Source: Gammaproteobacteria bacterium (GTDB lineage Bacteria; Pseudomonadota; Gammaproteobacteria; JAKEHO01). From it: 42,747 nucleotides of DNA. Location: contig JAKEHO010000005.1 in NCBI GenBank assembly GCA_022614965.1, forward strand, positions 1 to 42,747, given 5' to 3'. Positions 22,383-31,628 of the stretch are shown here, one piece after another. The notes under the pieces were generated by a model. That model searched no databases and was not told the DNA's origin. It was given only the letters and a program-made list of their open reading frames with translations. Every line of letters begins with the position of its first letter. Positions within the stretch are counted from its first letter, which is position 1. Made by a program: the position numbers and the translations under genes.

Positions 22383-24296
22383 TCAGTAGATGTCTCTCAC
22401 CAGGCGGATACCGATGAAATCGTAAGGCGAATTCGGGTCGAATTGATCGCGCTTTGCGCTGCGCAACGAAGGTGGCGGACTCGTGTATGCACCGCCGCGG
22501 GCAATGCGTAGCGAACAGTCGCCACCGGACCAGACCTTTCCATCGGCGGGTGCCTCCTCATAATTCGGGTGGTGACAATCCTCGACCCACTCCGATACAT
22601 TACCCGCCGTATCGTACAGGCCAAATTGATTTGCTTTAAAGCGACCCACGGTCGTCGGTTGACGGGGCGCCATTTCGCTTGTGCACCCGAAACAATACGC
22701 GTCAACCTCCTCGGTATCGAAACCCCACCAGTAGGGCGTGGTCTGGCGGCCAGACGCGGCGTATTCCCATTCGGCTTCACTGGGTAGACGGTAATTCTCC
22801 CCGGTCATCTTTGATAGCCACTTGGCGTAGGCATTCGCGTCATGCCAGGAAACGAATGTTGCGGGAAATTTATCGCCAGGGCTCTTTATTGTTGGCCTTC
22901 TCGTGGCGCGCGCAAACTGATTGTATTCAGCGCCAGTGGTCTCATATTTGCTCATCGCAAACGGTCTTACGTGGACTTCATGTCGAGGCCGCTCGTCGAA
23001 ATTGACCGATGTGCTGGGGCTCCCCATCTCGAAAGTACCCCCAGGGATCGGGATCATCTCAGGCCCAAACCCACCGCCGCCAAAGGCGTCTCTAAAGGCT
23101 TTTGCAACATCAACGACAGGCTCAGGTTTAACGGGCTGTTCAACCATCGCGATGTCTTCGCTCGCGCGCTGCTCGCTTTCGAGAGTCTCGGGTGGCTCAG
23201 TCGGTGCTGGAGTTGTCGCCTCAGGATGTTTGGGCAGACTGACTTCAGGCTCAGTGACCGGTGCACGCTCTACTTCGATCGTCTCTACCGGCTTGATAGT
23301 GGGTGATGCCGTCCTGACAGTTACTTGAATCGGGTTGAAAAGAAAGTAAGTCAACGCTGCGCTGGCGACGAGTGCAAAACCGACAATGCCGAGCACAACT
23401 CCGACGTTTATTTTGAGTGGTCTTTGTTCGATGGGTCGTTCCCGAACTGTAATCGGAGCGGGCTGTTGCACGGGTTGCGGCTGTTCCCGGATCGCAGGGC
23501 TTTTTTCCTGCACAATTTCCGCAGCCGCCTGTTCTTCCTTTTCTACTACGTCAATTACGACGATGGTGGTATTGTCCTGACGTGGTACGTCCGCCTCGTC
23601 GACAGCCTTAAGTAATGCCTGACTACATTCTTTTGGAGTTGGCGATTTTCCTGAAAAGCGGATAATTTTACCGGCACTGAGCGTGTCGAGTCCGTCACTG
23701 CAGATGATGATCCGATCGCCGGCTTGAAGCTCAACGGGCGTATTAGGGCAGTCAATGTCTGGAATTTCGTCACCGGTCAAACCGCTCATAAGCATGTTAC
23801 GAGAGAGAACTGGTCCAGATTCCACTGGTTTCCCCTCCGCAGCTAACCGATCTAGGTATCCGCCATAGCTGTGGTCTGCATTCTGTTTGACCAGTTGACG
23901 ATCACGCAGTAAGTAGAGATGGCTATCTCCAACGCTGATCCGCCACATCTTGCCATTTTCAAACAGCGCAGAAACCATCGTACAACCCATGCCTTCAAGC
24001 GCCGGTGTTTCTTTCACAGTTTCTGTGATTGCGTTATTCGCCTTATTTATACTCTGTTTAAGCACCTTGGGGATCTTTTCGGTCGGGTAGTGGCTGCTAA
24101 AGTGATTATTAAAGGCCTGCACAGCCATGTTGCTCGCCACGTTTCCGGCGGCGTGGCCGCCCATCCCATCGGCGACGATGACGAGACAGCTCGAGCCCCC
24201 GTCCTTATCGGTGAGGTGGGTGATCAGAAAGGCATCTTCCTGGTAATCACGAGCCCCGTCGATCTGGCCACCCGAAATTGAGAACTGGAGGCCCAT
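22383..24296 (-). CDS. PP2C phosphatase-TM-FGE-sulfatase (SUMF1-like) fusion
   Basis: Residues 4-250 form a PP2C Ser/Thr phosphatase with DYQEDAF, VADGMGGHAAG, SVGDSH, CSDGLD and DNTTIVV, the usual metal ligands. A Pro/Gln-rich linker leads to one membrane helix (about 299-320). A Pro/Glu-rich spacer follows, then an FGE-sulfatase/SUMF1-like domain (about 413-635) with MIPIPGGTFEMGS, LPSEAEWEYAA and NVSEWVEDC. The phosphatase would be cytoplasmic and the SUMF1-like domain periplasmic. A cognate Ser/Thr kinase is not in the window. Whether the second domain is a formylglycine enzyme, a ligand-binding module or a lectin-like fold is unknown. Confidence 0.88.
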   Translation of the reverse strand: MGLQFSISGGQIDGARDYQEDAFLITHLTDKDGGSSCLVIVADGMGGHAAGNVASNMAVQAFNNHFSSHYPTEKIPKVLKQSINKANNAITETVKETPALEGMGCTMVSALFENGKMWRISVGDSHLYLLRDRQLVKQNADHSYGGYLDRLAAEGKPVESGPVLSRNMLMSGLTGDEIPDIDCPNTPVELQAGDRIIICSDGLDTLSAGKIIRFSGKSPTPKECSQALLKAVDEADVPRQDNTTIVVIDVVEKEEQAAAEIVQEKSPAIREQPQPVQQPAPITVRERPIEQRPLKINVGVVLGIVGFALVASAALTYFLFNPIQVTVRTASPTIKPVETIEVERAPVTEPEVSLPKHPEATTPAPTEPPETLESEQRASEDIAMVEQPVKPEPVVDVAKAFRDAFGGGGFGPEMIPIPGGTFEMGSPSTSVNFDERPRHEVHVRPFAMSKYETTGAEYNQFARATRRPTIKSPGDKFPATFVSWHDANAYAKWLSKMTGENYRLPSEAEWEYAASGRQTTPYWWGFDTEEVDAYCFGCTSEMAPRQPTTVGRFKANQFGLYDTAGNVSEWVEDCHHPNYEEAPADGKVWSGGDCSLRIARGGAYTSPPPSLRSAKRDQFDPNSPYDFIGIRLVRDIY

Positions 24297-24875
24297 CTAC
24301 AAAGTCCGTCCGCGACGCGATTTTCCCCTAATAGCTGACACAGTTAATTGGACTTAACCCCGTTGGGCAATCACCCTGCTACTCGCTTTACAAACAATAA
24401 CTTACAACCTATTCCTGCCTGCTTGGTTATCGTACCAGCCCGCGTAGTTTTACACAAAATAAATGTTGATTCGAAGTACAAACGGTCCTCGGCTAGAGGT
24501 TGTTCAGCATGAGCTGCAAACCCTACTTCCGGGAATAGGGGGAACCTAGGGAATGCGCTACCGGCTATGAGCAACCCTTTATCGGCCACGTGCCGCAGTG
24601 ACCACGTACCCTACCTATTTTTTAATAGCCAAAGTACAAGCACAGTGCAACTCTCTCCCTGACATCAGGCTGTACGTATCGTTAACCTAGAGCGGGATGG
24701 CCTCGCCCCGTCCATAGCTCAAGCTTTGGGGCGCCTGATCCGCTGCCTGAGCGCAAACTACTTCCGACGCGGGAGAGCTTAAGTAGCGATTAAGCCCGAG
24801 TTGCCATCTTTCGGGCTGCCCAATAAGCTGTGATCGGGGCTTAACTTGGACTAAATCGGCCTGGCGAGCACTGTT
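24297..24875. other. Long intergenic region with stem-loops
   Basis: No convincing gene in about 580 bp. Near the right end GCTTAA (24777-24782) pairs with TTAAGC (24790-24795), and AGCCCGA (24793-24799) pairs with TCGGGCT (24811-24817). The two stems share bases and so exclude each other. They precede the antiporter gene by about 60 bp. Short frames such as 24371-24589 (-) show no family match. Confidence 0.5.
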
Positions 24876-26042
24876 GTGATTGGCTCTATGGCATTCTCGG
24901 TGTTTTTAATCTTCGTTGGCGCGGCTGTGCTTGCAACGCTGGCGCTGTACGCTAGGCAAGCCATGCTGGTGGCGTATATTCTGTTGGGCGTCTTCATGGG
25001 CCCGTGGGGTTTTGGGCTGATATCCGACACGGGTTTGGTTGAAGACATCTCCAATATCGGGATTATGTTCCTTTTATATCTTTTGGGTCTGGACCTGCTA
25101 CCTCAGCAACTTTGGCGAATGCTGGGTGAGGCATTGAGAGTCACGCTCTTGAGCTCGGTCCTATTTTGTCTGCTTGGCTTCGCCGTGGGCTGGTTCTTTG
25201 GGTTTTCGGGTTGGGACGCCCTATTGATTGGCATCGTTTTTGTTTTTTCTAGCACCATCATCGGGCTCAAGCTGCTACCGACAACAACGTTGCATCATCG
25301 GCACACCGGCCAGGTCATTATCAGTATCTTACTGCTTCAGGATCTAATTGCGATTACCGTATTGCTGCTGCTTCAAGGCTATGGCAAGGGTGGCAACTTG
25401 GCGTTAGATGTCGGAATGCAGTTGTTGTATCTGCCCGTATTGTTACTCATTTGTTATCTACTCGAGCGTTTTGTCCTTATTAAGCTTATTGGACGCTTCG
25501 ATCAAATACATGAATATATATTTCTGCTTGCGATCGCGTGGTGCCTTGGCATCGCTGAGTTTTCTGCTTTTCTGGGACTATCCCGAGAGATCGGTGCATT
25601 CATCGCGGGAGTCACTCTGGCCTCTAGCCCCATTGCCCTCTTTATTACCGAGCGGCTGAAACCGCTGCGTGATTTTTTCCTTATCATGTTCTTTTTCACA
25701 TTGGGTGCCAGCTTCAACATGGGAGTGTTCATGGACGTGTTGATTCCCGCTGTGGCGCTTGCGCTTGCAGTACTTGCAATAAAACCTTATATATTCAAGA
25801 CGCTGCTTGTTCGAGCAGGCGAGTCGATGGAGATGTCAATGGAAGTTGGAGTCAGACTTGGACAGCTTAGTGAGTTTTCCCTTTTGATCGCCGTGTTGGC
25901 TGTAAAATCGCATTTTATTGCTGAACAGACCTCTTATCTAATTGAGATGGCAACGCTCTTAACGTTCATAGTTTCGCCCTATTTAATCGTCTTGCGCTTT
26001 CCAACACCTATTGCTGTCACTGATCGCCTGAGACGGGATTAA
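24876..26042 (+). CDS. CPA2-type cation/proton antiporter, membrane domain only
   Basis: The 388-residue protein has about 12 hydrophobic segments and is like KefB/KefC transport domains (VAYILLGVFMGPWGFGLI; FSSTIIGLKLLP; GLSREIGAFIAGVTLASSP). It ends after the last membrane segment, so the C-terminal NAD-binding RCK/TrkA-N domain of full Kef proteins is absent. It probably exchanges K+ or Na+ for H+. The start is GTG 24876 or ATG 24888, with no clear ribosome site for either. The arsenate-reductase-like gene follows by 28 bp and may be cotranscribed. Confidence 0.88.
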   Translation: MIGSMAFSVFLIFVGAAVLATLALYARQAMLVAYILLGVFMGPWGFGLISDTGLVEDISNIGIMFLLYLLGLDLLPQQLWRMLGEALRVTLLSSVLFCLLGFAVGWFFGFSGWDALLIGIVFVFSSTIIGLKLLPTTTLHHRHTGQVIISILLLQDLIAITVLLLLQGYGKGGNLALDVGMQLLYLPVLLLICYLLERFVLIKLIGRFDQIHEYIFLLAIAWCLGIAEFSAFLGLSREIGAFIAGVTLASSPIALFITERLKPLRDFFLIMFFFTLGASFNMGVFMDVLIPAVALALAVLAIKPYIFKTLLVRAGESMEMSMEVGVRLGQLSEFSLLIAVLAVKSHFIAEQTSYLIEMATLLTFIVSPYLIVLRFPTPIAVTDRLRRD

Positions 26043-26070
26043 CTCTGTCTACGCAACTCGCATAGGCGTC

Positions 26071-26478
26071 GTGAAATCAGTCTTGTTTATTTGTACACAC
26101 AACTCAGCCCGCTCGCAGATGGCGGAGGGGCTGTTACGCCATTTTAACGCAGCAGGTTTTAAAGCCTACAGTGCAGGAATAAAGAGAACGTCGGTAAATC
26201 CGCTGGCGATTGAGGTCATGCAGGAGCTTGGAATCGATATTTCATCGCAACGCTCGAAGAGCATTGATGAGTTTTCCGGCACCAACATGGACTACGTCGT
26301 AACGGTGTGTGACCATGCGCAAGAAGTGTGCCCTGTATTTCCGGCTAGGATCGCGAAGGTTCATACCGGTTTTGAAGATCCCGGCATGGCCACAGGTTCG
26401 CGGAATGAGAAGCTTGAAGCCTTCCGCCGCGTTCGAGATGAGATCAAGGCCTTCATAGAAGCAAGGTTTGCATCATAA
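26071..26478 (+). CDS. arsC: Thioredoxin-coupled arsenate reductase / LMW phosphatase family
   Basis: The 135-residue protein has the P-loop CTHNSARSQMAEG (C8-R14) of low-molecular-weight tyrosine phosphatases. Cys80 and Cys87 (VCDHAQEVCP) match the redox cysteines 82 and 89 of thioredoxin-linked ArsC, which favours arsenate reduction. No arsR, arsB or acr3 is next to it, so the role rests on these residues. The start is GTG. It sits between the antiporter and the Rieske fusion gene on the same strand. Confidence 0.85.
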   Translation: MKSVLFICTHNSARSQMAEGLLRHFNAAGFKAYSAGIKRTSVNPLAIEVMQELGIDISSQRSKSIDEFSGTNMDYVVTVCDHAQEVCPVFPARIAKVHTGFEDPGMATGSRNEKLEAFRRVRDEIKAFIEARFAS

Positions 26479-26556
26479 GGCCGTGCAAGCTAAGGTTTTG
26501 GCAGGCAGCAGCTATGGGTCCGGCGTGGGGCTGATCGAAACAACACAGGTGTTCTT

Positions 26557-27183
26557 ATGACTGACGCGTTGGATTATTTGCTTCGAGTTCGTCCTGAGGC
26601 GATGAAGCCCTATTTCAAGTTTCTCAAGGAGGGCGGACGGCGCCTTGATCCAAAGACCCGCGCGTTGATCTCGATGATAACGAAGGTGGCCACGCAAACG
26701 GAATCCGGTTTTCGACAGTATCTTCCGCGTGCGCTTCGCGCCGGTGCCACGGCGGACGAAGTTCTCGATGCGCTTCTGGCGGCGTTCCCCGTACTGGGTT
26801 TGGCCAAGATCGTCTGGGCTGTGGATATCTTGCTTGAGATGGACATCCCCGAGTTTCAACCTGATTTGCTTGGTGCAGAGCCCCGCTGGCACGATGTGGG
26901 TCCTGTTAACTCGATCAGGAAAGGAAAAGTTGCCCATCGTTCGTGTGATGGGCGTAGTGTCTTTATTTACGGGACGGGCGATGAGATTCGGGTTTATGAT
27001 ACTCGCTGTCCACATCAGGTAACGAACATCCCTCAATTGGCGTTGCAAGGAACAAAGTTGACCTGTCCCAAGCATCATTGGGCATTTGACATCACCACAG
27101 GTGAGTGTATCGAGATCGGTGATCGGCCACTCACGTGTTTTGAGAATAAGGTCGAAAAAGGGAGACTGCTTGCCTACTGGTAA
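26557..27183 (+). CDS. Carboxymuconolactone decarboxylase-like/Rieske fusion
   Basis: Residues 15-95 resemble the helical carboxymuconolactone decarboxylase/AhpD fold (DPKTRALISMITKVA; GATADEVLDALLAAFPVLG) but contain no cysteine, so an AhpD-type peroxidase is excluded. Residues 108-208 form a Rieske ferredoxin domain with C151-x-H153 and C170-x2-H173 for a 2Fe-2S cluster. The combination suggests an electron-carrying module tethered to a decarboxylase- or hydroperoxidase-like scaffold. Its reaction is unknown. It follows arsC by 78 bp on the same strand. Confidence 0.85.
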   Translation: MTDALDYLLRVRPEAMKPYFKFLKEGGRRLDPKTRALISMITKVATQTESGFRQYLPRALRAGATADEVLDALLAAFPVLGLAKIVWAVDILLEMDIPEFQPDLLGAEPRWHDVGPVNSIRKGKVAHRSCDGRSVFIYGTGDEIRVYDTRCPHQVTNIPQLALQGTKLTCPKHHWAFDITTGECIEIGDRPLTCFENKVEKGRLLAYW

Positions 27184-27216
27184 AGCGGCATATCGCGTTT
27201 AAATGGGGCACATCAA

Positions 27217-29202
27217 TCACACCTTCATTTTTTCCAACCAAGTTTCGACCATTGAATTCATAGCCTGCCTTTGCCTTGCGTCGATCCCTTTTGGATCGAA
27301 ACGGTAACAGTAATGCAAATCCAGGATGGGGCCGATGGGCGGTGTTGATCCGTCTAATTTGATCCTTGCTATCCACGCGCGCAGGGTTTCGCCCTGCCGG
27401 CGAACAAATCCCAGTTTGCCTAAGCGATCGACCAGCAGATAGAAACGGGAATCTTCGCCGCGTCGTGGGCAGCGGTTAGGTTCAGTCTGTGCGAGATCTT
27501 TGCTACGGCTCACTCGCTCACTGCGGTAGAGGCGCCATGCGAGGATCGCGAAAAGCGGAACGAGCAGCCACAGCAGAGATGTGGGATCCCCATTGTTCAC
27601 ATCGCTATAGCGCCAATCTGCGAGTCGGTAACTACCCCACGACCACAGATCAAAGAAAGCCTGCCACCACGGGGCAGAGGCGTCTTCGAGGCCCGCCCAG
27701 ATCGCGGGTGTCGTATCCACCACCTCCCAATGGTGGCCAATATAAGCCAATGCCCAGGCGTGGGCATGGCGGGCGCGAGCGATGTACTGCCACTCAAGGG
27801 CGCTGTACTCCTGAATCGAATAGCCGATGGCATAACGTGCGGGGATCCCGGCGGCCCTGAGTAACAATGCAGTTGCCGTGGCGAAGTATTCACAATGGCC
27901 CTTCCGGCTATTCATTAGAAAGTCCGCAAGTGGTGTGGACCCGGCATACCGGCCACGCTGTATCAGCGAGTAGCGGAAATTTTGCTTAAAGAAATCCTTA
28001 ATCGCCTCCGCCGCGGCTTTCGGTGCCTTACCAGAGAGTCCAAGACGAGTCGCTACCTGGGCGATTTCAGCACGATACTGATCCGGAACGATTAAATCGG
28101 TTGGCGTCGGGGCTGCGTCATAGGAGGACTCTGCATCAAAAGTCGCGCGGTATCGGACGAGACCCGGGCGCATATCGAGGATGATCGCACCATAAGGGTT
28201 TTTCTCGATGCCCACCGCAGCGATGTCTGAAATCTGACGGGTTCCATGAGGCACAGGCACCATGCCCTTTTCATTTTTTAGATAGGTACTGATTGTGACT
28301 CGCTGTGTGGGAGTGGCTGCGCGATTCAACGTCCATATCGTCCCGCCAACTTCGGGATCAATGAACGTGAATGCGGGCTCATGGGCGCTCCATATACCCA
28401 GATTGAATATGTTGTAGGTGGCTTCTCGAAGCAACAAGGGGGTGGTCAGCTTATTCGGCGCGTCGACCCGCAGGCGAATGCGATCCGAAAGTTTCAATCT
28501 TCCGATCGATCCGATGGCGGTCGTTACGCGCTCAGGGTCGCGATTGCGCCAAAGCAGCTCATCCATCCAGGCCAATACCATGCCTTCGACAGCCGATTGC
28601 AGATTTTGCATACCAAGCTGTCCTATATAACCGAGACCAAATGCCAGGACGAGCATGGGTCCCCAAATTCGCAAGCCATACCGTCCTGGCCGCACTGGCC
28701 AGAGCGCCCATGCAGAAAGAAAGCACAGGCCGGCAAAAAACCAAAGACTCCGGTGACTACCGAGGCTGGCAGAGAGAAGGCAGACGACGAAGTAGGGATA
28801 CGTAAGGTCGACTTCAGTGATAGTTCTGCCGGCAGCTTGAGCGCTCTTGCGTCGCAAACTGATAAAAAGTGCACTTAGCTTTATCCTGCCATGATGGCTG
28901 TATACTTGAGCCAGGACAATGAGAAAGAAGATAAACGGCAGCCATTGGAGAATGGTAAAGATCCCGTCGATCGATTGCGTCATAAAGAGATAAACGATGA
29001 TGATTACGAACAGGATGCTGCTGAAGTCCGAGATGCGATTAAACTCGCGATCTGAAATTGCCCAGCGAAACTTGAGCCAATGTGAAGCTTCGAGCATTGC
29101 GGCCATGAGAACGGAAAAAACAATCTGATCAGTCTGCCACCCCCAGAAAAGCAGACCTGCAGCCAGCAGCATTGGCGGTGCTTTGATTACGGAAGTGTTC
29201 AT
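27217..29202 (-). CDS. tgpA: TgpA-like membrane transglutaminase
   Basis: Starting at MNTSVIKAPP (29202), the 661-residue protein has an N-terminal block of membrane helices over about 190 residues and a periplasmic region. A transglutaminase core has the triad Cys near 438 (RKGHCEYFA), His near 479 (RHAHAWA) and Asp near 495 (VVDTTP). A further helix and a DUF4129-like tail follow. In Pseudomonas TgpA is essential and linked to the envelope; the substrate is not known. It starts 4 bp after the DUF58 stop, as usual for moxR-DUF58-tgpA operons. Confidence 0.92.
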   Translation of the reverse strand: MNTSVIKAPPMLLAAGLLFWGWQTDQIVFSVLMAAMLEASHWLKFRWAISDREFNRISDFSSILFVIIIVYLFMTQSIDGIFTILQWLPFIFFLIVLAQVYSHHGRIKLSALFISLRRKSAQAAGRTITEVDLTYPYFVVCLLSASLGSHRSLWFFAGLCFLSAWALWPVRPGRYGLRIWGPMLVLAFGLGYIGQLGMQNLQSAVEGMVLAWMDELLWRNRDPERVTTAIGSIGRLKLSDRIRLRVDAPNKLTTPLLLREATYNIFNLGIWSAHEPAFTFIDPEVGGTIWTLNRAATPTQRVTISTYLKNEKGMVPVPHGTRQISDIAAVGIEKNPYGAIILDMRPGLVRYRATFDAESSYDAAPTPTDLIVPDQYRAEIAQVATRLGLSGKAPKAAAEAIKDFFKQNFRYSLIQRGRYAGSTPLADFLMNSRKGHCEYFATATALLLRAAGIPARYAIGYSIQEYSALEWQYIARARHAHAWALAYIGHHWEVVDTTPAIWAGLEDASAPWWQAFFDLWSWGSYRLADWRYSDVNNGDPTSLLWLLVPLFAILAWRLYRSERVSRSKDLAQTEPNRCPRRGEDSRFYLLVDRLGKLGFVRRQGETLRAWIARIKLDGSTPPIGPILDLHYCYRFDPKGIDARQRQAMNSMVETWLEKMKV

Positions 29203-29206
29203 GGTT

Positions 29207-30616
29207 TCAGTGAATGGGGGATTGTTGAAGATGGCCAAGCCCTTCCTCGATCTTACCAACTTCCAATACACAAAATTGTTCCGGAACCTGTCTCATAGGA
29301 CCGGGATCAAGTGTCTCGGCGTCGTTGGATTGCGCCACTATGAGTACTAGGATGGGCAGACCTGCTAGCCTTATCTGGCGAATGAACTCTTGGCGCTCCC
29401 AATCCCAATTAATCAGGATAAAAATAAACCCGCTAGCCTTAGTCGCATGCTTAAATACAAGCTGTCGCAATGCGCTGAAGGATTTTTCTCTACATGGCCT
29501 CACGCACGCGAGCACTTCCAGCATGTGATCAGTGCCGCCGAGTCCCCGGCCTGAACTAAAGAGATGGGCATCCGTCCCGATGAACATAAGGTCTAACAGC
29601 GAATCCTGCGACCTGCCAGCACAGGCAATGGATGCTGCAACGGAGACAGCCTCTTCGAAGACCTCTTCGTGGGCTTCTTGGAGAAAAGTATCCAGCACAA
29701 GTCCATACCTAACAAAGAACTCGTCCTGATATTCCTTGACGATGGGTTGGCCTAGTTTGGCATAGCTGCGCCAATGGATCCGCCGCAATGGATCACCGGG
29801 ACGATAGTCGCGCAGAGAAGTGAATTCTTGTGAGTCGCCTACTGAAACCGTCAGGCTTATGCCGCCATGTTGATAGGCTCTCTTACCCGGTAGCTGGATG
29901 GGCGGTGCTGAATAGCGCTTTGGAAGCACAAGCAGAGACTGCACGTTTTCCGTGGCGTAAAAAGCATTAAATAGGCCGAATGGATCGGGCCTTGCAATGA
30001 CCGACCGTGAAAATTCCAAGTAACCTCGCCGTACGGGAGTGAGTCCAATCCGGGCTTCAATAGCCTCGCGCGGGGCCAGAACATCGAGATCAATCGGTTG
30101 AATCGCGGCGCCTCGATTTCGATGGACGAGCTCAAGCCAGCGCGGGTACCCGACGTAGCGGTCAAACCAGTTTCGCCTTTCCTTGGATGGATCCCGGGCT
30201 GCTTTAAATTCGTTATATGCCGGTAGGCGCGTCCTAAGCTCTTCAAGAAGGCGCAGGCTCGCTTGTGGACGGTGACTGAGATTTTCTACGATGACCCGGT
30301 ACGTGAGCGGTTGATTAACGGTGCCGAACTCGGGGAGCAGGCGATGGACACGAAAACGTGACCGGAACGTCATAGCCGTAACGATAGATAAAACCAGCAG
30401 TGAAAACAGTAGTGCAAAGATTTGAAATGCCAGCGTGCGCCGCGTGTCAATTCCGAAGACGCCCGCGGCAACAAGTCCCCCAAGCACTAGCATGCCCGCC
30501 GGCGTAAACCGGCGCCGAATCCATTGGCTAAGACGATAGACTAGTCCAAAGTTTCGTAACAGAAAGGGTCGTATTATAGCGCGTGCACTCCGGGCTCTGG
30601 AATCATCCCGCATCAC
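29207..30616 (-). CDS. DUF58 domain protein
   Basis: The 469-residue protein has two membrane segments near the N-terminus (about residues 38-85). A Pro-rich beta region follows, then the DUF58 signature LRDYRPGDPLRRIHWRSYAKLG, which precedes a vWA-like fold. These proteins act with MoxR ATPases, probably as the factor the ATPase remodels. The start is GTG 30616 or ATG 30613, two to five bases after the moxR stop. Together with tgpA it forms a classic three-gene unit. Confidence 0.92.
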   Translation of the reverse strand: MMRDDSRARSARAIIRPFLLRNFGLVYRLSQWIRRRFTPAGMLVLGGLVAAGVFGIDTRRTLAFQIFALLFSLLVLSIVTAMTFRSRFRVHRLLPEFGTVNQPLTYRVIVENLSHRPQASLRLLEELRTRLPAYNEFKAARDPSKERRNWFDRYVGYPRWLELVHRNRGAAIQPIDLDVLAPREAIEARIGLTPVRRGYLEFSRSVIARPDPFGLFNAFYATENVQSLLVLPKRYSAPPIQLPGKRAYQHGGISLTVSVGDSQEFTSLRDYRPGDPLRRIHWRSYAKLGQPIVKEYQDEFFVRYGLVLDTFLQEAHEEVFEEAVSVAASIACAGRSQDSLLDLMFIGTDAHLFSSGRGLGGTDHMLEVLACVRPCREKSFSALRQLVFKHATKASGFIFILINWDWERQEFIRQIRLAGLPILVLIVAQSNDAETLDPGPMRQVPEQFCVLEVGKIEEGLGHLQQSPIH

Positions 30617-30617
30617 G

Positions 30618-31550
30618 TTATGTTGGTACAGGAACTGATTTAAGCGTATCGCGAATTACGTCTTCTGCGGTGATACCAGAGAACCTCGCTTCGAGGTCCA
30701 TTACAAGGCGATGGGTGATAACAGGGATCACAACTTCCAGAACGTGATCGGGGGTCACGAACTCCATTCCGTCGAAAAGCGCCAGCGCCTGTGCTGTCTT
30801 CATCAATGCGAGAGATCCACGCGGGCTGGCACCGTTGCGCACTCCCTTGGCACTGCGCGTGGCGCGAATAATCTGAATAATATAATGTTTGAGTTCATCG
30901 CTTATGCGAATGTCAGCGACCTTCCGCCTGAGGTCAATGACGTCATGTTTACTCACGCATGCCATAATGCTGTGAATGGGATGAGCGATCTTTTGATCCG
31001 AAAGGATAGCTACTTCATCTTCCGGACTTACATATCCAAGGCTAAATCGCATGGCAAAGCGATCCATCTGTGCTTCGGGCAGGGGATAGGTACCGTGGAA
31101 CTCGATTGGATTTTGCGTAGCTACGACGAAAAACGGCTCGTCGAGCGGCCGGATCGTTCCATCGATGCTGACTTGGGATTCTGACATGGCCTCAAGTAAG
31201 GCCGACTGGGTCCGGGGCGATGCCCGGTTAATCTCATCGGCCAGCAGAATGTTGGTAAATACTGGGCCGGGATGAAAATGGAAAGATTGGTCTCTTTGAT
31301 CGAATATGGAGACGCCCAGAATATCCGTCGGAAGCAAGTCGGGGGTAAACTGAATGCGATGAAACTTGGCATCGATGGAGCGCGCAAGGGCCTTTGCCAA
31401 TGTTGTTTTTCCGGTGCCCGGTACGTCCTCTAATAGCACGTGGCCTCCGCTAATGAAGGCGGCCACAAGTTTTCTGATCGCCGCGGTCTGGCCCCTAATG
31501 ACTTTACCAATGTTACCCGATATCGCCTGGTAGATCTGTTGTCCTTGCAT
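30618..31550 (-). CDS. MoxR family AAA+ ATPase
   Basis: The 310-residue protein has Walker A EDVPGTGKTT (about residues 41-50), Walker B LLADEINRASP, sensor 1 VATQNP and the C-terminal lid. MoxR ATPases act as chaperones that help mature or activate protein complexes; some serve methanol dehydrogenase assembly in methylotrophs. This one is paired with DUF58 and TgpA genes, pointing to envelope protein maturation. It heads the operon and diverges from the nitroreductase gene. Confidence 0.94.
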   Translation of the reverse strand: MQGQQIYQAISGNIGKVIRGQTAAIRKLVAAFISGGHVLLEDVPGTGKTTLAKALARSIDAKFHRIQFTPDLLPTDILGVSIFDQRDQSFHFHPGPVFTNILLADEINRASPRTQSALLEAMSESQVSIDGTIRPLDEPFFVVATQNPIEFHGTYPLPEAQMDRFAMRFSLGYVSPEDEVAILSDQKIAHPIHSIMACVSKHDVIDLRRKVADIRISDELKHYIIQIIRATRSAKGVRNGASPRGSLALMKTAQALALFDGMEFVTPDHVLEVVIPVITHRLVMDLEARFSGITAEDVIRDTLKSVPVPT

Positions 31551-31585
31551 GTCTGCCCGTTTTGTGCGTGGTCGTAGTTTCGAAA

Positions 31586-31591
31586 TATAAT
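31586..31591 (+). promoter_or_regulatory. Candidate -10 element for the nitroreductase gene
   Basis: TATAAT at 31586-31591 lies 37 bases before the start codon. A -35-like TTTGTG at 31561-31566 has a long 19-base spacing. The 78-bp gap is divergent with moxR. Confidence 0.35.
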
Positions 31592-31628
31592 GCCGTCGCT
31601 ATTTAATATTAACTGACTAAGGACACAA

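Noticed and set aside
24371..24589. 72-codon minus-strand frame in the 580-bp gap
   Set aside because: No ribosome site, no recognisable fold, and no operon partner.
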